From Sipunculus nudus (Eukaryota > Annelida > Sipuncula > Golfingiida > Sipunculidae), in contig CM049307.1 of the NCBI GenBank assembly GCA_026874595.1, positions 49,261,678 to 49,325,677 on the forward strand: DNA of 64,000 bases, read 5' to 3'. Below the pieces are notes generated by a model. That model was given only the letters and a program-made list of their open reading frames with translations, ran no database searches and was not told where the DNA came from. A program made the translations under genes and the position numbers. The number at the start of each line of letters is the position of its first letter. Within the stretch, counting starts at the first letter, position 1. This document shows, in pieces, positions 49,784-61,890 of this stretch.

Positions 49784-50004
49784 ATGGGGGGGAGGGGAGG
49801 GGGGCCATCAAATGAACAGAGAGGGGAATGGAAGAGAGAGAACATAATATGTCAAAAAGGTTAGAAGTCAGCAATGTGTGTGTTTGTGTGTGTGTGAGAG
49901 AGAAGGGGGGGGGGGTATTGCAACACCTAAAATTAATCAACGAAGAGTGAATAGAAAGAGGAGTATGCGACCTATAAAGAAGTTACGGGTGTATATGTGT
50001 GTGC

Positions 50005-50063
<59 letters not shown>

Positions 50064-50082
50064 GCAACAGTTCACGGGAGTT
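49262..50082. repeat. GA-rich tandem array, ~150 bp unit
   Basis: Each unit combines a (GT)n stretch, a (GA)n stretch, GCCATGGGGG with a variable G run, and CATCAAATGAACAGAGAGGG plus AACATAATATGTCAAAAAGG and AGTCAGCAATGTGTG. Three to four good copies lie between about 49380 and 49900, with a diverged GA-rich start and a final long (GA)n at 50007-50061. Short Ser/Leu frames here are repeat artefacts. Confidence 0.9.
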
Positions 50083-50939
50083 GTATAAAGCATCCTCATG
50101 GCGCCACTGATGGCATTCCCGTATATTGGAAGCTGTTTAACTCACATTAATCTGCAATATTACCTGTCATCCAGGTACCTGTAATCTAACAGGTTATCGC
50201 AAATATGCTACAGTCTTGTTCATGCTCTTCTCAGTTTGAAATCTGCGAAGTCATGCCGTGAGGCATCTGTCCAACAAGACAATGATTGGCTATGAGGCCC
50301 AAGCAGCTTTTTTATAACCATCAAAGATTAACCTACAAATCATGAACAACACTACATAATTTCAATGATCCGTGAAAAGATAACTAAAGAATAAATGACG
50401 AAACTTTTCCAAGAGTAATAAATAATAGCCTCGGTTTAACCTAAATGTATATAGCATTTTTTTCATATATCAGTTTAGTGAAGGTAACAGCCTTACTTTT
50501 AAAGAATCATACTCGTTGCATAAAAATCATCTGTTCTCATCACGTGCGTGTTTTTTTTTTATCTTATTAGTTCATATCCCCTAGTAATCCATGTATCTAA
50601 AATAATATTCATGGCAGTTAAATCTGAACACTGTTTTCATATCCTGATGTGGCAACAGGATAATTGGTTTAGGCAAAATACGTCCTCATTTTCAATGGCT
50701 AATTCCTCGTTTTCAGGTGAGTTTGTTTCAGCCATGACGCAGCTGATCTCTTGGTGCTGTTGTGTATGTAAACAACAAGATGCTTGCGTCCGACGCACAG
50801 ACATACCACGCCCGTGTATTATTTGGTCAGTTGAGCACCTGGGGCCAAAAGAGATTTGGCGAAGGGTTTCTTATATCTAAAGCGTTTCGTGACAGCTGCA
50901 TATGTAAGTAAATCTTTACCCAACTAGATTTATCTTCAG

Positions 50940-51060
50940 ATGCTAGCTCAACTAAGTACTAAGTATACAGATCTGCAGAATACGATTTCGGACCACGTGA
51001 CAGGGCGGAAGGGAACAATTATCCTGGTGCCATGTAGGGGCACTTTGTCAGCCACACATC
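50940..51060. repeat. Copy related to the SINE tail at 44.3 kb
   Basis: CTGCAGAATACGATTTCGGA and CACGTGACAGGGCGGAAGG parallel CTGCAGATTTCGCTTTGGGA and CTACGCGACAGGGAGGTAG near 44,310. The tRNA-like head is not preserved here, so this is a truncated or older copy. Confidence 0.45.
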
Positions 51061-51235
51061 GACATTAAAATTCAGGAGACATTGGAGTGGCAGACCAATC
51101 TATTTGGTTATATCTATTTTAAGTTAAGCAGATTCATTTTTCCCATTTTTTAAGATACCACACTCCGAATCAGTAACTAAAAATTATTATATCTAAAGTA
51201 AATTAAAGAAACCTAACTTCAGATGCGAAAATCAT

Positions 51236-51294
<59 letters not shown>
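51236..51294. repeat. (TA)n microsatellite
   Basis: About 29 TA units ending in TACATGTA. Confidence 0.95.
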
Positions 51295-51300
<6 letters not shown>

Positions 51301-53748
51301 AATCAGGGTGGTTAAAAGTTGAAACGTTTCTAATTGGTACGATGTGGTTAGGTTTGGAAAGTCATAATGACTCTTCATCAGCCTTAAAGTCTATTAATGT
51401 ATAAGAGATACACATTTTCTTCAATAAAGTTTACCTGATATCAATCTATACGTGTGTAGGCTATATACTATACATGGACTAAAATAACTATATTTAAATT
51501 ATAGAGGAATCATAAACCAGGGATTGAATTACATTTTGTTCTGAATGTTAATAATTCAGAATGCTAATTCTCAAAGTTAGCTGGTGTTTAAAAGGGGACA
51601 AAAACTGGAGTAACGTAAAATCTGAATACTTGGACCAAACACAATTGTTAACCACAGTGAATACTGTGCTGTCAATCACTATCACGTGATCTGCCACTCG
51701 CTGGGGGTTCCCGGTGGTTGACGGAGAGACAAATCGTAGCCAGGTGTTTATGCAGGTACTACCTGTATGACTATTCATCACAGCAATACGACTGTATGAA
51801 AACGAGGCTTTATCATCTAGCTGATCATGACACAGCATATATTTAATTTCAGATTAGTACCGCCCCCTATTGGCTACTCAAACAAACATCCAAGTGACCA
51901 TCCTGAGTATATGTTTATTCATGGTTCTGCCCATTACCTACTGGGCATTTCACATTTTCTCTATGCTGCGTCATTAATTCCTGTTCATATACCATATCTA
52001 TTGGTTTGTGTTTTCTCCCAAAATATACCAGACCAGCGTTAAACCAAAGTTGGCACAGTACAAAGCAAAAACGTAGATTTCTATATTGGAAGTAGTAAAA
52101 GTCAATATTCTGAACCTAATAACGCTTTACAAAAGACAATATACATGATGAAATTACTTAAAATATTGTTGTCTTTGGTATGCATACGTAATATGCACAG
52201 TCCTTATAAAAATTTCCTTGCATTTACAATACTGATGTTATTGGTCATGCACGAATGGCCTAACAAAAATTTATTTCAGGTATATAAATGCAAATAATTG
52301 TATATTTGTTTCGATTATTACAGTTTGAATAGGCAACTTAAAACGTTTGTTGAGCTCGATTACGGGAACCAAGTTTTCCTTAAAGTTCCTAATCATTTCC
52401 TATTATATGTTATTAGTACAAACAATCGATAATAAATTTAATTACACAACCTGGGGGATAAGTGCATGAGGATCTATAATTTGTTCGTTCAGTAGGTGCC
52501 CCTTAACATGTTGCGGTTATTCTCTTGATTTGAATAAGATAAATGAAGTTTGATGAAACGCTGTTGAAAAGGCCTAATTTATAGGAAAACCTTCATAGGC
52601 AAAACAAAATATTAAGACCCGATTTTTCTAAATCGTGTTTGGCGTCTGTAATCGGTTTCGAGCTTCACTTTGATATTTACATTTTGTTAAATATTCATTA
52701 CCTAATACAACCAATCAGCAGCTCTTATATGCAATGATTTGAGCATGTGACCAGTGACCTTGACCTTTATGAATGGGGGTGAGATGTTGTAAACGCTAGT
52801 AGACTGGTCTCTCAAATCCTGATTTTATATTGCATTACTAAACTATTTTGTAAGTAAATGGTTCTGGCGCCACTCTAGGGTATTAGGCCTGTTCATCATT
52901 CCTTCATTGTGGCTTACTTTTAAAAATTACCTTCAAATATATGTAAATATTGAAAAAAAAGTTAAAGGAGACTGTGAATGGACAATATTGCCAAATATAT
53001 GACCATTCGAAATCTCCCTACTCTCCCAGTTTCCCGTAAAAACAAAATATCTTGTCATTTGTTGTGAATGTGGACATTATATATAAAATTACTTGTTCTT
53101 ATTCAATCATGCAGCGTTATATATAATTACATTGTGACCGTAGAAAGAACCATGCTGTTAAGAAATTGCTTAATACGACGGGGACATCTATACGACGCTG
53201 ACATTACACCTGCAAAGTATGCATTTCACGATTTTAAGGAAAATCCACCGATAGATTATCAATGATCATTGCACGATGAGAAATGACCAATTATTTCCCA
53301 GGATTCTAATTAAACCCGAAACTTTCAATCAACCGAAGATAGGTCGTGATTTTATTTTGATTGTTCACGTGACCACAACGCTCATCATCGAGGCCATTTC
53401 AGGTGACAATTATTTTACGGAGGTTGTTTTTCCCTGTCATTTTACAGGAAATATTGCTCCCACGATACATTATGACCCGTAAATAAAAGGTTTTTACAAT
53501 TTGTATTTGATTAAGCAGACCTTGTGGTAGCAGAAGCAAGTTATATATAATAAATATAATAAGGATAACAATGTTTGTTCGTACAACTTTATATAATGTC
53601 ATATATAGACACACACATATTAAAGCATTATATTTTAAGCACAAGTTTTTTTATATTCGTAAGATCCAATTCTCTTAGAATGTTTCCTTATTAAAATAAG
53701 ATATTACTAGATCGGTTATTGTGCTCAGGTATCAGAAATGAAATATAT
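51295..53748. other. No gene recognised
   Basis: AT-rich intronic sequence; no recognised element. Confidence 0.5.
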
Positions 53749-53752
53749 ATAT

Positions 53753-53788
<36 letters not shown>
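53749..53788. repeat. (TA)n microsatellite
   Basis: TA array with one TTG interruption, the first of three TA arrays within 380 bp. Confidence 0.9.
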
Positions 53789-53790
<2 letters not shown>

Positions 53791-53896
53791 ATAATAAAAA
53801 TAATGATAATAACAGATGTATTTGACTGCCATGGCTCGTATCCGACTGTTATCGACTTTTTTATATTAAAATCACTGCCTCGAAAATTTGAAGTAC

Positions 53897-53898
<2 letters not shown>

Positions 53899-53947
<49 letters not shown>
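53899..53947. repeat. (TA)n microsatellite
   Basis: About 24 TA units, the second of three close arrays. Confidence 0.95.
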
Positions 53948-53949
<2 letters not shown>

Positions 53950-54076
53950 CTTGTTAATATACCTTTAATTCAAAATTAACACTTTTTAAATTTTTTAAAT
54001 GAGATGAAATCCTAGCTATATCATTGTGCATTAAAGGTTGGTTCACCCTATGTTACCCAGAGAGACTGGAGATCTT

Positions 54077-54077
<1 letters not shown>

Positions 54078-54127
<50 letters not shown>
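54078..54127. repeat. (TA)n microsatellite
   Basis: About 24 TA units, the third of three close arrays. Confidence 0.95.
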
Positions 54128-54130
<3 letters not shown>

Positions 54131-54514
54131 GAAATGTGTACAGTATCCCAACCCTTATCCACGCCGAGGTAAACGCGTACTCAGAGCTAACAGTAACACC
54201 TGTTCTGCCGCATTAGATATATCACGTGACACAGTATAACCAATCAAAACATCAGTTACATAAACAGGTCACGAGTTTTTAATGTGAAACCAGACGAAGG
54301 TGAAAGAACGGTTCCTGGTGGCACATCTGTTTGTGGAGGGATGGGCAGGCAGATTATACCAATAGTCAGACAGAGAATTGGCCCGTGGATTAGATAACGA
54401 GTCGGGGTCCCGGGTTATTAGTTGCTATTTGGATGAAATAAAACCCTGAAGATCCGAGTGGGCATGTTAACGGCTGTTCATATACTATTTATGCTTAACA
54501 TACATCGTGCGTTT

Positions 54515-54516
<2 letters not shown>

Positions 54517-54560
<44 letters not shown>

Positions 54561-54656
54561 CGAGGGAGCGAGAGAGAGCGAGACAGACAGAGAGAGAGAG
54601 AGGGGGGGGGGGGAGAGCGAGAGAGAGACAGACAGACAGACAGAGACAGAGAGAGA
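54517..54656. repeat. GA-rich microsatellite with GACA block
   Basis: (GA)n with GC and G-run interruptions, then a (GACA)n block near 54627-54643. The Arg/Glu frame across it is an artefact. Confidence 0.95.
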
Positions 54657-55690
54657 TGATGAAAATATATAAGATATTCGTGTATAAAATTTCGAAAGTT
54701 AAAATATGATTTTGACAGAGACTGTTTGTTGCCTATATTCTTGATGACGTGGGGGGATTTTAATGACGGAGCAGTGACCTAGAGTTGGCATTATTTACGT
54801 GGTAACAGATAGTGATATGATAACACACAGTGTATCATTATTTAGCCTTCATACGTTTCACAGTTCTTGCCAAAAGAACTGGAAACAATCCAGAGTCCTA
54901 GCCTGGTATTTCGACGTCAACGTTTTGGGTATATTCTGAGAATCTGGCTATCATTATGTTACACCGAGATTGAAGAAAGGGTATCTTATACTTGGCATAG
55001 AATTGTGTTAATCACCGTGGCATTACTAATTTTATCCGCATATATTACAAGAAAACAAATATCGAACAATGGTTTTGGCTGCAGATCACCATATATGGAT
55101 TTTTAAATTTATAAGTATTATACATTTCTATTCACTGGCAGTAATTCCATAATTTCGACATGCGCCTTGTAACCTCCGGGGTTTAGTGTGTACGCAAAAA
55201 TAGCAGTCCCAAAGAGCGGGTTCAAGAAAATGTGAGAACTAAGCCTGTAAGGGTTCTATAAGGGCTTGGGGACGGAAGTGCTCTTAGTACAGCGTTCAGG
55301 CGAGTATATATTTGCGGAAGAAGTTTATTGTCAAATGGACGTGTATCCTAAAAGTCAAAAGCGGAATAACGTTTTTTTGGACCACACCCAAATCCTCCGT
55401 TTATAGTAGGATATAATTTTCCCTAAGGCATACAACCAATTAATCAATAAAAGTACACCATAATTATACCAGTGTATTTTAAAATCAACCAAAACCCCCT
55501 ATTCTAATAATTAAAACTTTAATGGCTAAGCAATGCCTATGCAATATCAGAGCAAAGAGACACTGGGAAGTAAACTGGGAAATGTTATTTGCATCAAGTT
55601 AAATGTAAAGTTTCCAGACACATCACTTGCAACATTGCATTTATCTATTGGTCAATAAAAGTTAAATTTAATCAAAACCAATCTAATTTA

Positions 55691-55692
<2 letters not shown>

Positions 55693-55738
<46 letters not shown>
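55693..55738. repeat. (TA)n microsatellite
   Basis: About 23 TA units. Confidence 0.95.
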
Positions 55739-55741
<3 letters not shown>

Positions 55742-56620
55742 GGCAGACCATAAGGAAAGCTCCGATTTTGATATCAACTAACATTTGCTTGCGTAAGGCT
55801 TTAAAACCTACATACATAAATGTCTGCAGGCACTCAAGAATGATGATAAATTTCAGTAGCTGAGCAGATGAATTTAAATGTAATAAAAAGAAGTCTAGGC
55901 TAAAGGAGGTTTCGTTGGTATAATGATGTAAGCTCGCATATAAAGGACGCACACTGGCTTATTGGATGTGTATGTGTGTACATGTAGAGTTTGAAAAAAA
56001 ATATATATGAGAAAAAAAAAATCATATAAAAAATATCCAACCGAGCGGAAACAATCAAATGAAACTAATGAACCTATCATCGCAAAAACAGTCGCCCAGG
56101 GCCTAAGTGAAAGGGTATGCATGCGTCTTATGCGGAGGTACAATGCAGAGAAAAAACCGCGCACATATAACAAACGCCGCAACGTCAGAACACTGAATGG
56201 TTAGTCGCTAAATGCAGACGTATATAATGAAAGGACCGCGAATGCAAATATTTGTTAAAAATAGTGAAGCACACGTTCACTTAAGAAGACGACGCATGTG
56301 CCGGGGGCAGATTTCAGGGGTGACAGGTCGATGTCGGATGCCGCGCACCATCGCTCCTCGTTATCTTTGACGTGCCGTTATTACTTCCACGTGGGGGGCG
56401 GGGGCTGACCTGGGCTCCAGGTACGGTGCAGATGCCTTTTTACGCGGCTTTGCCGATTTGTTTTGAAGTTACAGGTGGCATTACGTATGGTAACGCAGCT
56501 TTAAACGATTTAAATTTAATATTACGGGTAGCGGAGAATGGGCCTCCATATATGGCTGTCCGTGGGTGTCGGGTATAAGGTGACCGGGGAGGGGTGTGCA
56601 ATATTCCGTAACAGACTTAC

Positions 56621-56737
56621 CCGTTGAATGGTGAGTGGGGCCTTAAAGTCGGTGCCCCCTTGGAGCCTAAACCCCCACGGGGTTGAGAGCCCGTCCCTGT
56701 ACAGGCGGACCTGGTACTCTGTATATTGGGTACCCAT
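56621..56737 (-). CDS. Pdlim-like: PDZ-LIM (PDLIM/ZASP family) protein, coding exon 1
   Basis: This exon encodes the first 39 residues of a PDZ-LIM scaffold protein of the ALP-Enigma/ZASP group. Known members bind alpha-actinin through the PDZ domain at muscle Z-discs or actin stress fibres. The start ATG (A at 56737) sits in a good context, GAC-ATG-G. After a short leader comes YQVRLYRDG, then TPWGFRLQGG with the PWGF carboxylate-binding loop at residues 20-23, then APLTIQR. That order matches the start of the family PDZ domain. The exon is exactly 117 nt and ends CGG before a strong donor, gtaagtct, in phase 0. The remainder of the domain is found at 29511-29659, on the same strand and in matching phase. 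An upstream Met exists at 56839 in the same frame, but the residues between do not resemble the family, so I chose 56737. The exact paralogue (PDLIM1-7 or LDB3 type) cannot be told from the PDZ alone. Confidence 0.9.
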
Positions 56738-57131
56738 GTCCGCCCCGGTTGGTTCTGCGTGGCCTGCCTTAGGTTTCCATGCTGGGGACCCAAGGGGAGA
56801 CGGCGATGCCCTGCTCACGAGTACAGCAGCTAAGGCCACAACGAGGCTCTCCTGGAAACTCTATCCAAGCCGCGATATAAATATTCACGGAGCACGTAGC
56901 TTTCCAGGCAGTGAGCGGTGATACCCTCTGGCCTGAGCCCCCACCGCGCTAAGCTGCCGGTACATCCAGGTCTACAGGACAATGTTTCCAGGAAAACTTC
57001 CGGCTCGCCCTCCCATATGCCCTGCCAGGGCCAGCTGAAGAAATGGAGACGCTGAGAGCATTTCAATAACCACCAAGAATGGACCTCCTGACGTCATTGA
57101 ATGCACCTGTTGACCAAGGTTCATATATACT
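56738..57131 (-). promoter_or_regulatory. Candidate promoter and 5' leader of the PDZ-LIM gene
   Basis: The region upstream of exon 1 is clearly richer in GC than its surroundings. On the minus strand a TATATATGA match lies at about 57122-57130, and a perfect CRE palindrome, TGACGTCA, at 57089-57096. A start site about 30 bases below the TATA-like sequence would give a leader of roughly 360 nt before the ATG at 56737, assuming no intron in the leader. The CRE would then sit at or just after the start site, which is unusual. This is inferred from short motifs only. Confidence 0.3.
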
Positions 57132-57336
57132 TGGATGATTTTGCAACTTTTCCAGAGGGTGGTCAGATTTAACGTACTTAAGGACAAAATTAAAAAGAAT
57201 ATCGTTCCCGACTTGTTTTCATGATTTTATTCATGAGTTTTCCAGGACTTTCCTGAAAGAAACTGAATGAATAATGTCGAGGATTTGCAGTTGTGGTCGG
57301 CCGAAAAGTAGCGCTATTTTCATATTGTGATACATT

Positions 57337-57338
<2 letters not shown>

Positions 57339-57407
<69 letters not shown>
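57339..57407. repeat. (TA)n microsatellite
   Basis: About 34 TA units lying about 200 bp above the candidate PDZ-LIM promoter. Confidence 0.95.
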
Positions 57408-57410
<3 letters not shown>

Positions 57411-59539
57411 AAGGCAATGATAAAACCTAAACAGTGATTAATAGAGTGATATATCACATATCAGTTGCGGAAATTGGCGTTCATCACTCAAAAACGCAAT
57501 CTTGTTGATACTGAAGTCAAACATCAAAGAAAGTTCGGGAACTACAGAAACACTGGAGACACGCACGACGCGAAAAAAAACTATGTTCTATTGGGCCAAT
57601 ATGAATTAGAAGCAAGTGCATGTAAGCATAGCGCGAGTAGACAAAAAATTTGAGAAAACAGGAATTTTATACTAATGGCCTGTGCTTCCTATATAATAAG
57701 TACAACTTTTTAAATTTCAAATTTGTCTAAAGGAATCAACTTTATTTGGAATAATAACACATTCTTCCACGTAAACCTGCTATCGTTTTATCGATCAGGA
57801 TCAGATTATCGTACTCTGTTTAATGAAGTTTTTATGTATCAGTAATACACAGGAGTAGCAAGATACCTCAATACCTCTTCATTGATTCAGCTTTAAAACT
57901 GATATCTTTAATGGTATTTAAGTGTTTCAAATGTGTAGTAATAACTCAATATGCCCGAGTAGACGATATAAAAAATCGATGATACATGTCATTTTTTTTA
58001 AGAAACAAAGACAATTCGTTGAAAGATTGTAATAGATTTATTTTATTTCCCTCAGGTTCAATGTAGTAGATATACTTTAACTGATAAAAACTCAAGCTAT
58101 CTTTATTTCATACATATTATAGTTTTTTGTGGTAATAAAATGACTTTGCATGACGTGAAACGTTCCAGCAAGTCTCCAACAGTTTGAATTCATGTTCTTT
58201 GGTTATATAGGATCGAGATGTGCTCTGGCTCGGTGTTTATTTCCACTTACGAAGAATTTTATATGCATGAAGGGCAAAGTTTTACCTTTCCGACCCCAAT
58301 TCAAGACTTTATAACTTGGCCTGCTTTTATTTTGTGTCTTTCAGGTCGGGAACAATTAAGATTTTCCTAACTATGAATTTGTTTTTTATTCATATTGCAT
58401 TTGTGTATTGTTCATAATCGCTTAAGACTTATTGGGAATATTTCGATATACATGTATAACTTATAGGCATGTTGTCTCTAAACATTATGTTCTATATAGC
58501 CAACTTATATTTCTTACCCTGATCAGATTAAAAGACCTTCTTCCATATTTAATATAATGAAATTTATATGCTTTTCAATACACGTATCTGAATATGTATG
58601 TCGATAGCACAACGTTCTGTATATACGTTTAGTGGCTAAACAAACAAATTTGTATTTTATTTTAATTATATAGTATTTTTCCTTTATTTGAACAGATATA
58701 CGCCTATTGCACATTTCGACCTTCATTCAAGAAACTTTTAACCGGGTGCAGCAAAAGGCTCTGAGCTGAACAACATAAGGATATCTTTAAGAATGTATGC
58801 ATATGAGAAATAAATAAATAAAACATCGGGGGGTACTATGAATCATCAGTCTAAGGGTAACCAGCGATCCCGGGGGTAATTTTAAAGCGAATTTAGATTA
58901 ACGAGGAGGAGGGGTGTGGGGGGGGGGATATTTGCCTACCTGTAACCTTAGTTAAAGAGTCGTATATCAGAATAATATTTGGCAAATATGTGAAACCTTA
59001 ACAAATACATGACCAACAACGATGTGTATTTTGTACATTTGGCATGTTCGTGCTGTAGAATTCCAACTAAAATTGTTTGTAAGATCACGAATCTGAATAA
59101 AAAAGATGTGTCAATGCAGAATTATATGATTCCTATTAGTGGTGTGCCAATTAATCGATTATATCGATGACTGGTCGTTTTCTTTCATAGTCAATCACAA
59201 ACGATTATGGATGCCCATCCAAAGAAGTAATATTAACCCAATAAACATTCTGATTCTGTCAGAGATATAAGAAATACCTGGTACAAACCAGCGAAAAGTA
59301 TTGTAACTTAACCTTGGGCAACGAATAAGTGTCAACAACCCGGCCATTACCTTGACATTTCAGCGTGATGACTGAATTTATACTCGGTCAATATTCGAGG
59401 TATAATCCTATACAGTGTTTCAATGTATATATGGTACATAAAATAATCGATTAATAATCGATCATCGATCTTTGTTTATCTTTCCATGGACGAATATGAT
59501 TTTACAATCAATTCTTACCACTCATTCGTATGAAAACAA
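57408..59539. other. No gene recognised
   Basis: AT-rich sequence upstream of the PDZ-LIM gene, with a short G-run near 58918-58928. Confidence 0.5.
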
Positions 59540-59800
59540 AAAGGGGACAGCTAGGGGCCTGCATGGACAATTGAATGGTAACAAAGCTCTCTCCGTTGGA
59601 GACCCAGGTTCGAGTCCCGGCGAAGGCAAGGGCTTTCGTGGCTCCAAGGTCGGTAGTTTTCTCCGAGTTCTCCGGTTTCCTTCATTTCCAGAGACCACTC
59701 ATCTGTACCTTGCTACTGCCCAGCGTTAGTTATTTTAAATAGGCGAATACAATCCATGTAAAATAAGTTGTTTCACTGCATGTACCTTTATAATAAAGAA
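59540..59800 (+). mobile_element. tRNA-derived SINE
   Basis: A tRNA-like head includes TGAATGGTAACAAAGCTCTC and GTTGGAGACCCAGGTTCGAG. GGTTCGAGTCC at 59607-59617 is a perfect pol III B box, while the A box is degenerate. After it come GGCTTTCGTGGCTCCAAGG and TTTTCTCCGAGTTCTCCGG, a conserved-looking SINE core of the kind frequent in molluscs, then an AT-rich tail. It is not an intact tRNA gene because the acceptor stem does not pair and an unrelated body follows. Confidence 0.75.
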
Positions 59801-59881
59801 TTTCAGGTTTAAGATAGGTGCATACATTTTCCTTTGGTAAAAGGCATGCCAAATTTATGGAAATAAAGAAAATTAATTACG

Positions 59882-59892
59882 ATATATATATT

Positions 59893-59946
<54 letters not shown>
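59882..59946. repeat. (TA)n microsatellite with TTTATA interruptions
   Basis: TA array with two TTTATA interruptions in its first half. Confidence 0.95.
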
Positions 59947-59948
<2 letters not shown>

Positions 59949-60454
59949 CTTTTACGTTTATTTATCAATGGACCTGTGAAATATCATTTATGACATATAC
60001 GAACAAAATTAGTCGTGGTGCCTCCCGAAGCTGCATGCATGCATGTCCTGACAATCAGATTAAGAAATAATATATTTATAATTTCAGAAATAATGTCCTT
60101 TCATATATATAGTATTCCCTACAGAAAAAAAAGATGGTTCAAAGGTTGCCGCTATAAAGGTCAGACTACTTAGACGACATCCAATATCCATTTGCGATAA
60201 CAAAAAAGAGTACTTCCTTCAGCGTCTCGGCACAAATGTTTCTCTGTACATAATTTTTATGGTAAAAACATAAATGTTAGATCGGGCTTTTTTGTATTAA
60301 CAGATCAGAGACAACTGTTGGACGAAATCATAATACAACCGCGAAAAGACCAAAACATTTTTTTTTTAATTTGCTTTGGTTTCTGCATTAAGTTCTAAAA
60401 GAGCAAGTATTAATGCAGTTCCTTATGTAAGTTTCCTATATAGAGTTCGCCAGA

Positions 60455-60625
60455 AAGTATGAACCACTATTGATAAATCAGGCTTCAAGGTAGATATAGG
60501 CCAACCACTCAGCTCTGATGTCAGCGAGAGGCGGGGCAGAGCTGGTTGTTATCCCGAGGGTCTACATGGTAGCCTTCAGCAGCATCACCTGTACACTCAC
60601 ACACACATAAACATACACACACACA
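60455..60625 (+). repeat. Interspersed repeat, copy 1 of a local pair
   Basis: It shares GGTAGATATA, GTCAGCGAGAGGCGGGG and AGAGCTGGTTGTTATCC, then TTCAGCAGCATCACCTGT, with 62425-62565 in the same order and orientation. It continues into a (CA)n stretch. Its class is unknown and it has no coding capacity. Confidence 0.7.
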
Positions 60626-61098
60626 CATGAGCTCCTTAAACATCAATAGTTATTATTCAGAAGTTGATCCAGCGGAGGGCTCCAGTGGGTTGATGTCAAA
60701 ACCTTTCAAAAGGTTGCGGTGGCTGAAAGGAGGAGAAGGGGTGGGGGGGGGGGGGGTTCATGTACGCCATCTCATCAGGAATATAAATATATATTATTAA
60801 ACGACATAAGTTAATAAAACATGAATAGAATATGATACAAGGACACATTATATAATATAAAGGTTTAAAAAATTATTTTTCATCTCGGGTATCATTTTCG
60901 CAATAAGTTAACGCTACCACCACCGATTTAAAACCCATTTTGATAATACATTTAAGAATGTTAAAACTAGACTTCCATTAAAAATTGGACCGCTATCTGA
61001 CTAAATGAGTAAGTTGATTATGATCAACCATGAGACTACACTCGTTATAGCTGGGTTATTCTAGTATGACTGTATTATTCTTCATTGTTTTAGGTTTT

Positions 61099-61678
61099 AG
61101 CCGGCCATACACGAGGCGACATGTTGCGCGACAAGTCGCAGAACATGCTTGTTCCGCGAAAAGTCGCACTGTGTATGGGGGTTAGTCGCACGTTTTCGTG
61201 AGTTGCGCGACATGTCGCAGAAGAAGGAACATCTTTGTCTTGAGACTTGTCGCGCGACATTAGGCCCAGTGTCGGGGAAAAGCCAACGAATATATAACGA
61301 TTGACCATGTTATCCTGTGATAATGTGACCCTTCATAGTTTCTCCGTGTTTGATGAGGGTGCCATGTGTTTTGCGCGGTCATCAGGAAACTCAGAAGAAG
61401 TTGTGTAGCTATCCCAAAATACATATATGACTATTTTTTTATATCTGTATTAATCAAGAGAAACAAGACAGAATGTGCCCTAGGCAGAATACATTTTTCG
61501 TCACACGCACATATATTGATTAATATAACGTTACCATACGAGATAATGGTTGAATCCTGAAATTTATGTTTGATACATGTAGTTTTTATCAATGTTTTGC
61601 AGGACATGTTGGAGAACATGTCGTTGTGTGTATGGACTGTTCATGTTGAGCGACATGTCGCCTCGTGTATGGCCGGCT
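61099..61678. mobile_element. 580 bp terminal-inverted-repeat element
   Basis: The left tip AGCCGGCCATACACGAGGCG continuing ACATGT is the exact reverse complement of the right tip, over about 26 bp. Near the left end the motif GTCGCGCGAC and close variants occur several times in both orientations. A further GTGTATGG-type motif recurs next to each. The interior is AT-rich and has no coding capacity. Flanks do not give a clear target duplication, so the superfamily is not assigned. Confidence 0.75.
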
Positions 61679-61806
61679 TTAGTTTCAATTAAGATTTTTC
61701 AGTGAGGTATTTGCATATATTTTTACTTTCAGTGACAGGCACGATGGATTTATAGCGGTAAAGATTGTAGTCCATAAAATTTATGTATTGTCTAGATCCA
61801 TTTATT

Positions 61807-61890
61807 TTTGCGCCTATCGGGGAAAAGATATGTAAAATACAAGTTTTTTTTGCGCCTATCGGGGAAAAGATATGTAAAATACAAGTTTTT
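61807..61890. repeat. 42 bp tandem duplication
   Basis: TTGCGCCTATCGGGGAAAAG followed by ATATGTAAAATACAAG occurs twice in direct succession and identically, with T-runs at the joint. Confidence 0.9.

Larger units (their letters stand above)
29660..56620 (-). other. Intron 1 of the PDZ-LIM gene
   Basis: This interval of about 27 kb separates the two exons that together make one PDZ domain. It begins with gtaagt on the minus strand at 56620 and ends with ctatag before 29659. Both flanks are in phase 0 and the joined translation reads through the domain without a gap, which supports a single intron here for at least one isoform. It contains two long minisatellites (35.1-36.7 and 39.9-40.9 kb), several (TA)n arrays, a pogo-type MITE, a GA-rich tandem array and a possible alternative first exon near 45.2 kb. 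Confidence 0.75.

Noticed and set aside
56830-57066. 78-codon reverse-strand frame upstream of PDZ exon 1 as extra coding sequence.
   Set aside because: It does not join the exon 1 frame and lacks family resemblance; more likely leader or promoter.
59580-59640. A functional tRNA gene.
   Set aside because: The B box is intact but the acceptor stem and A box are not; a SINE body follows.
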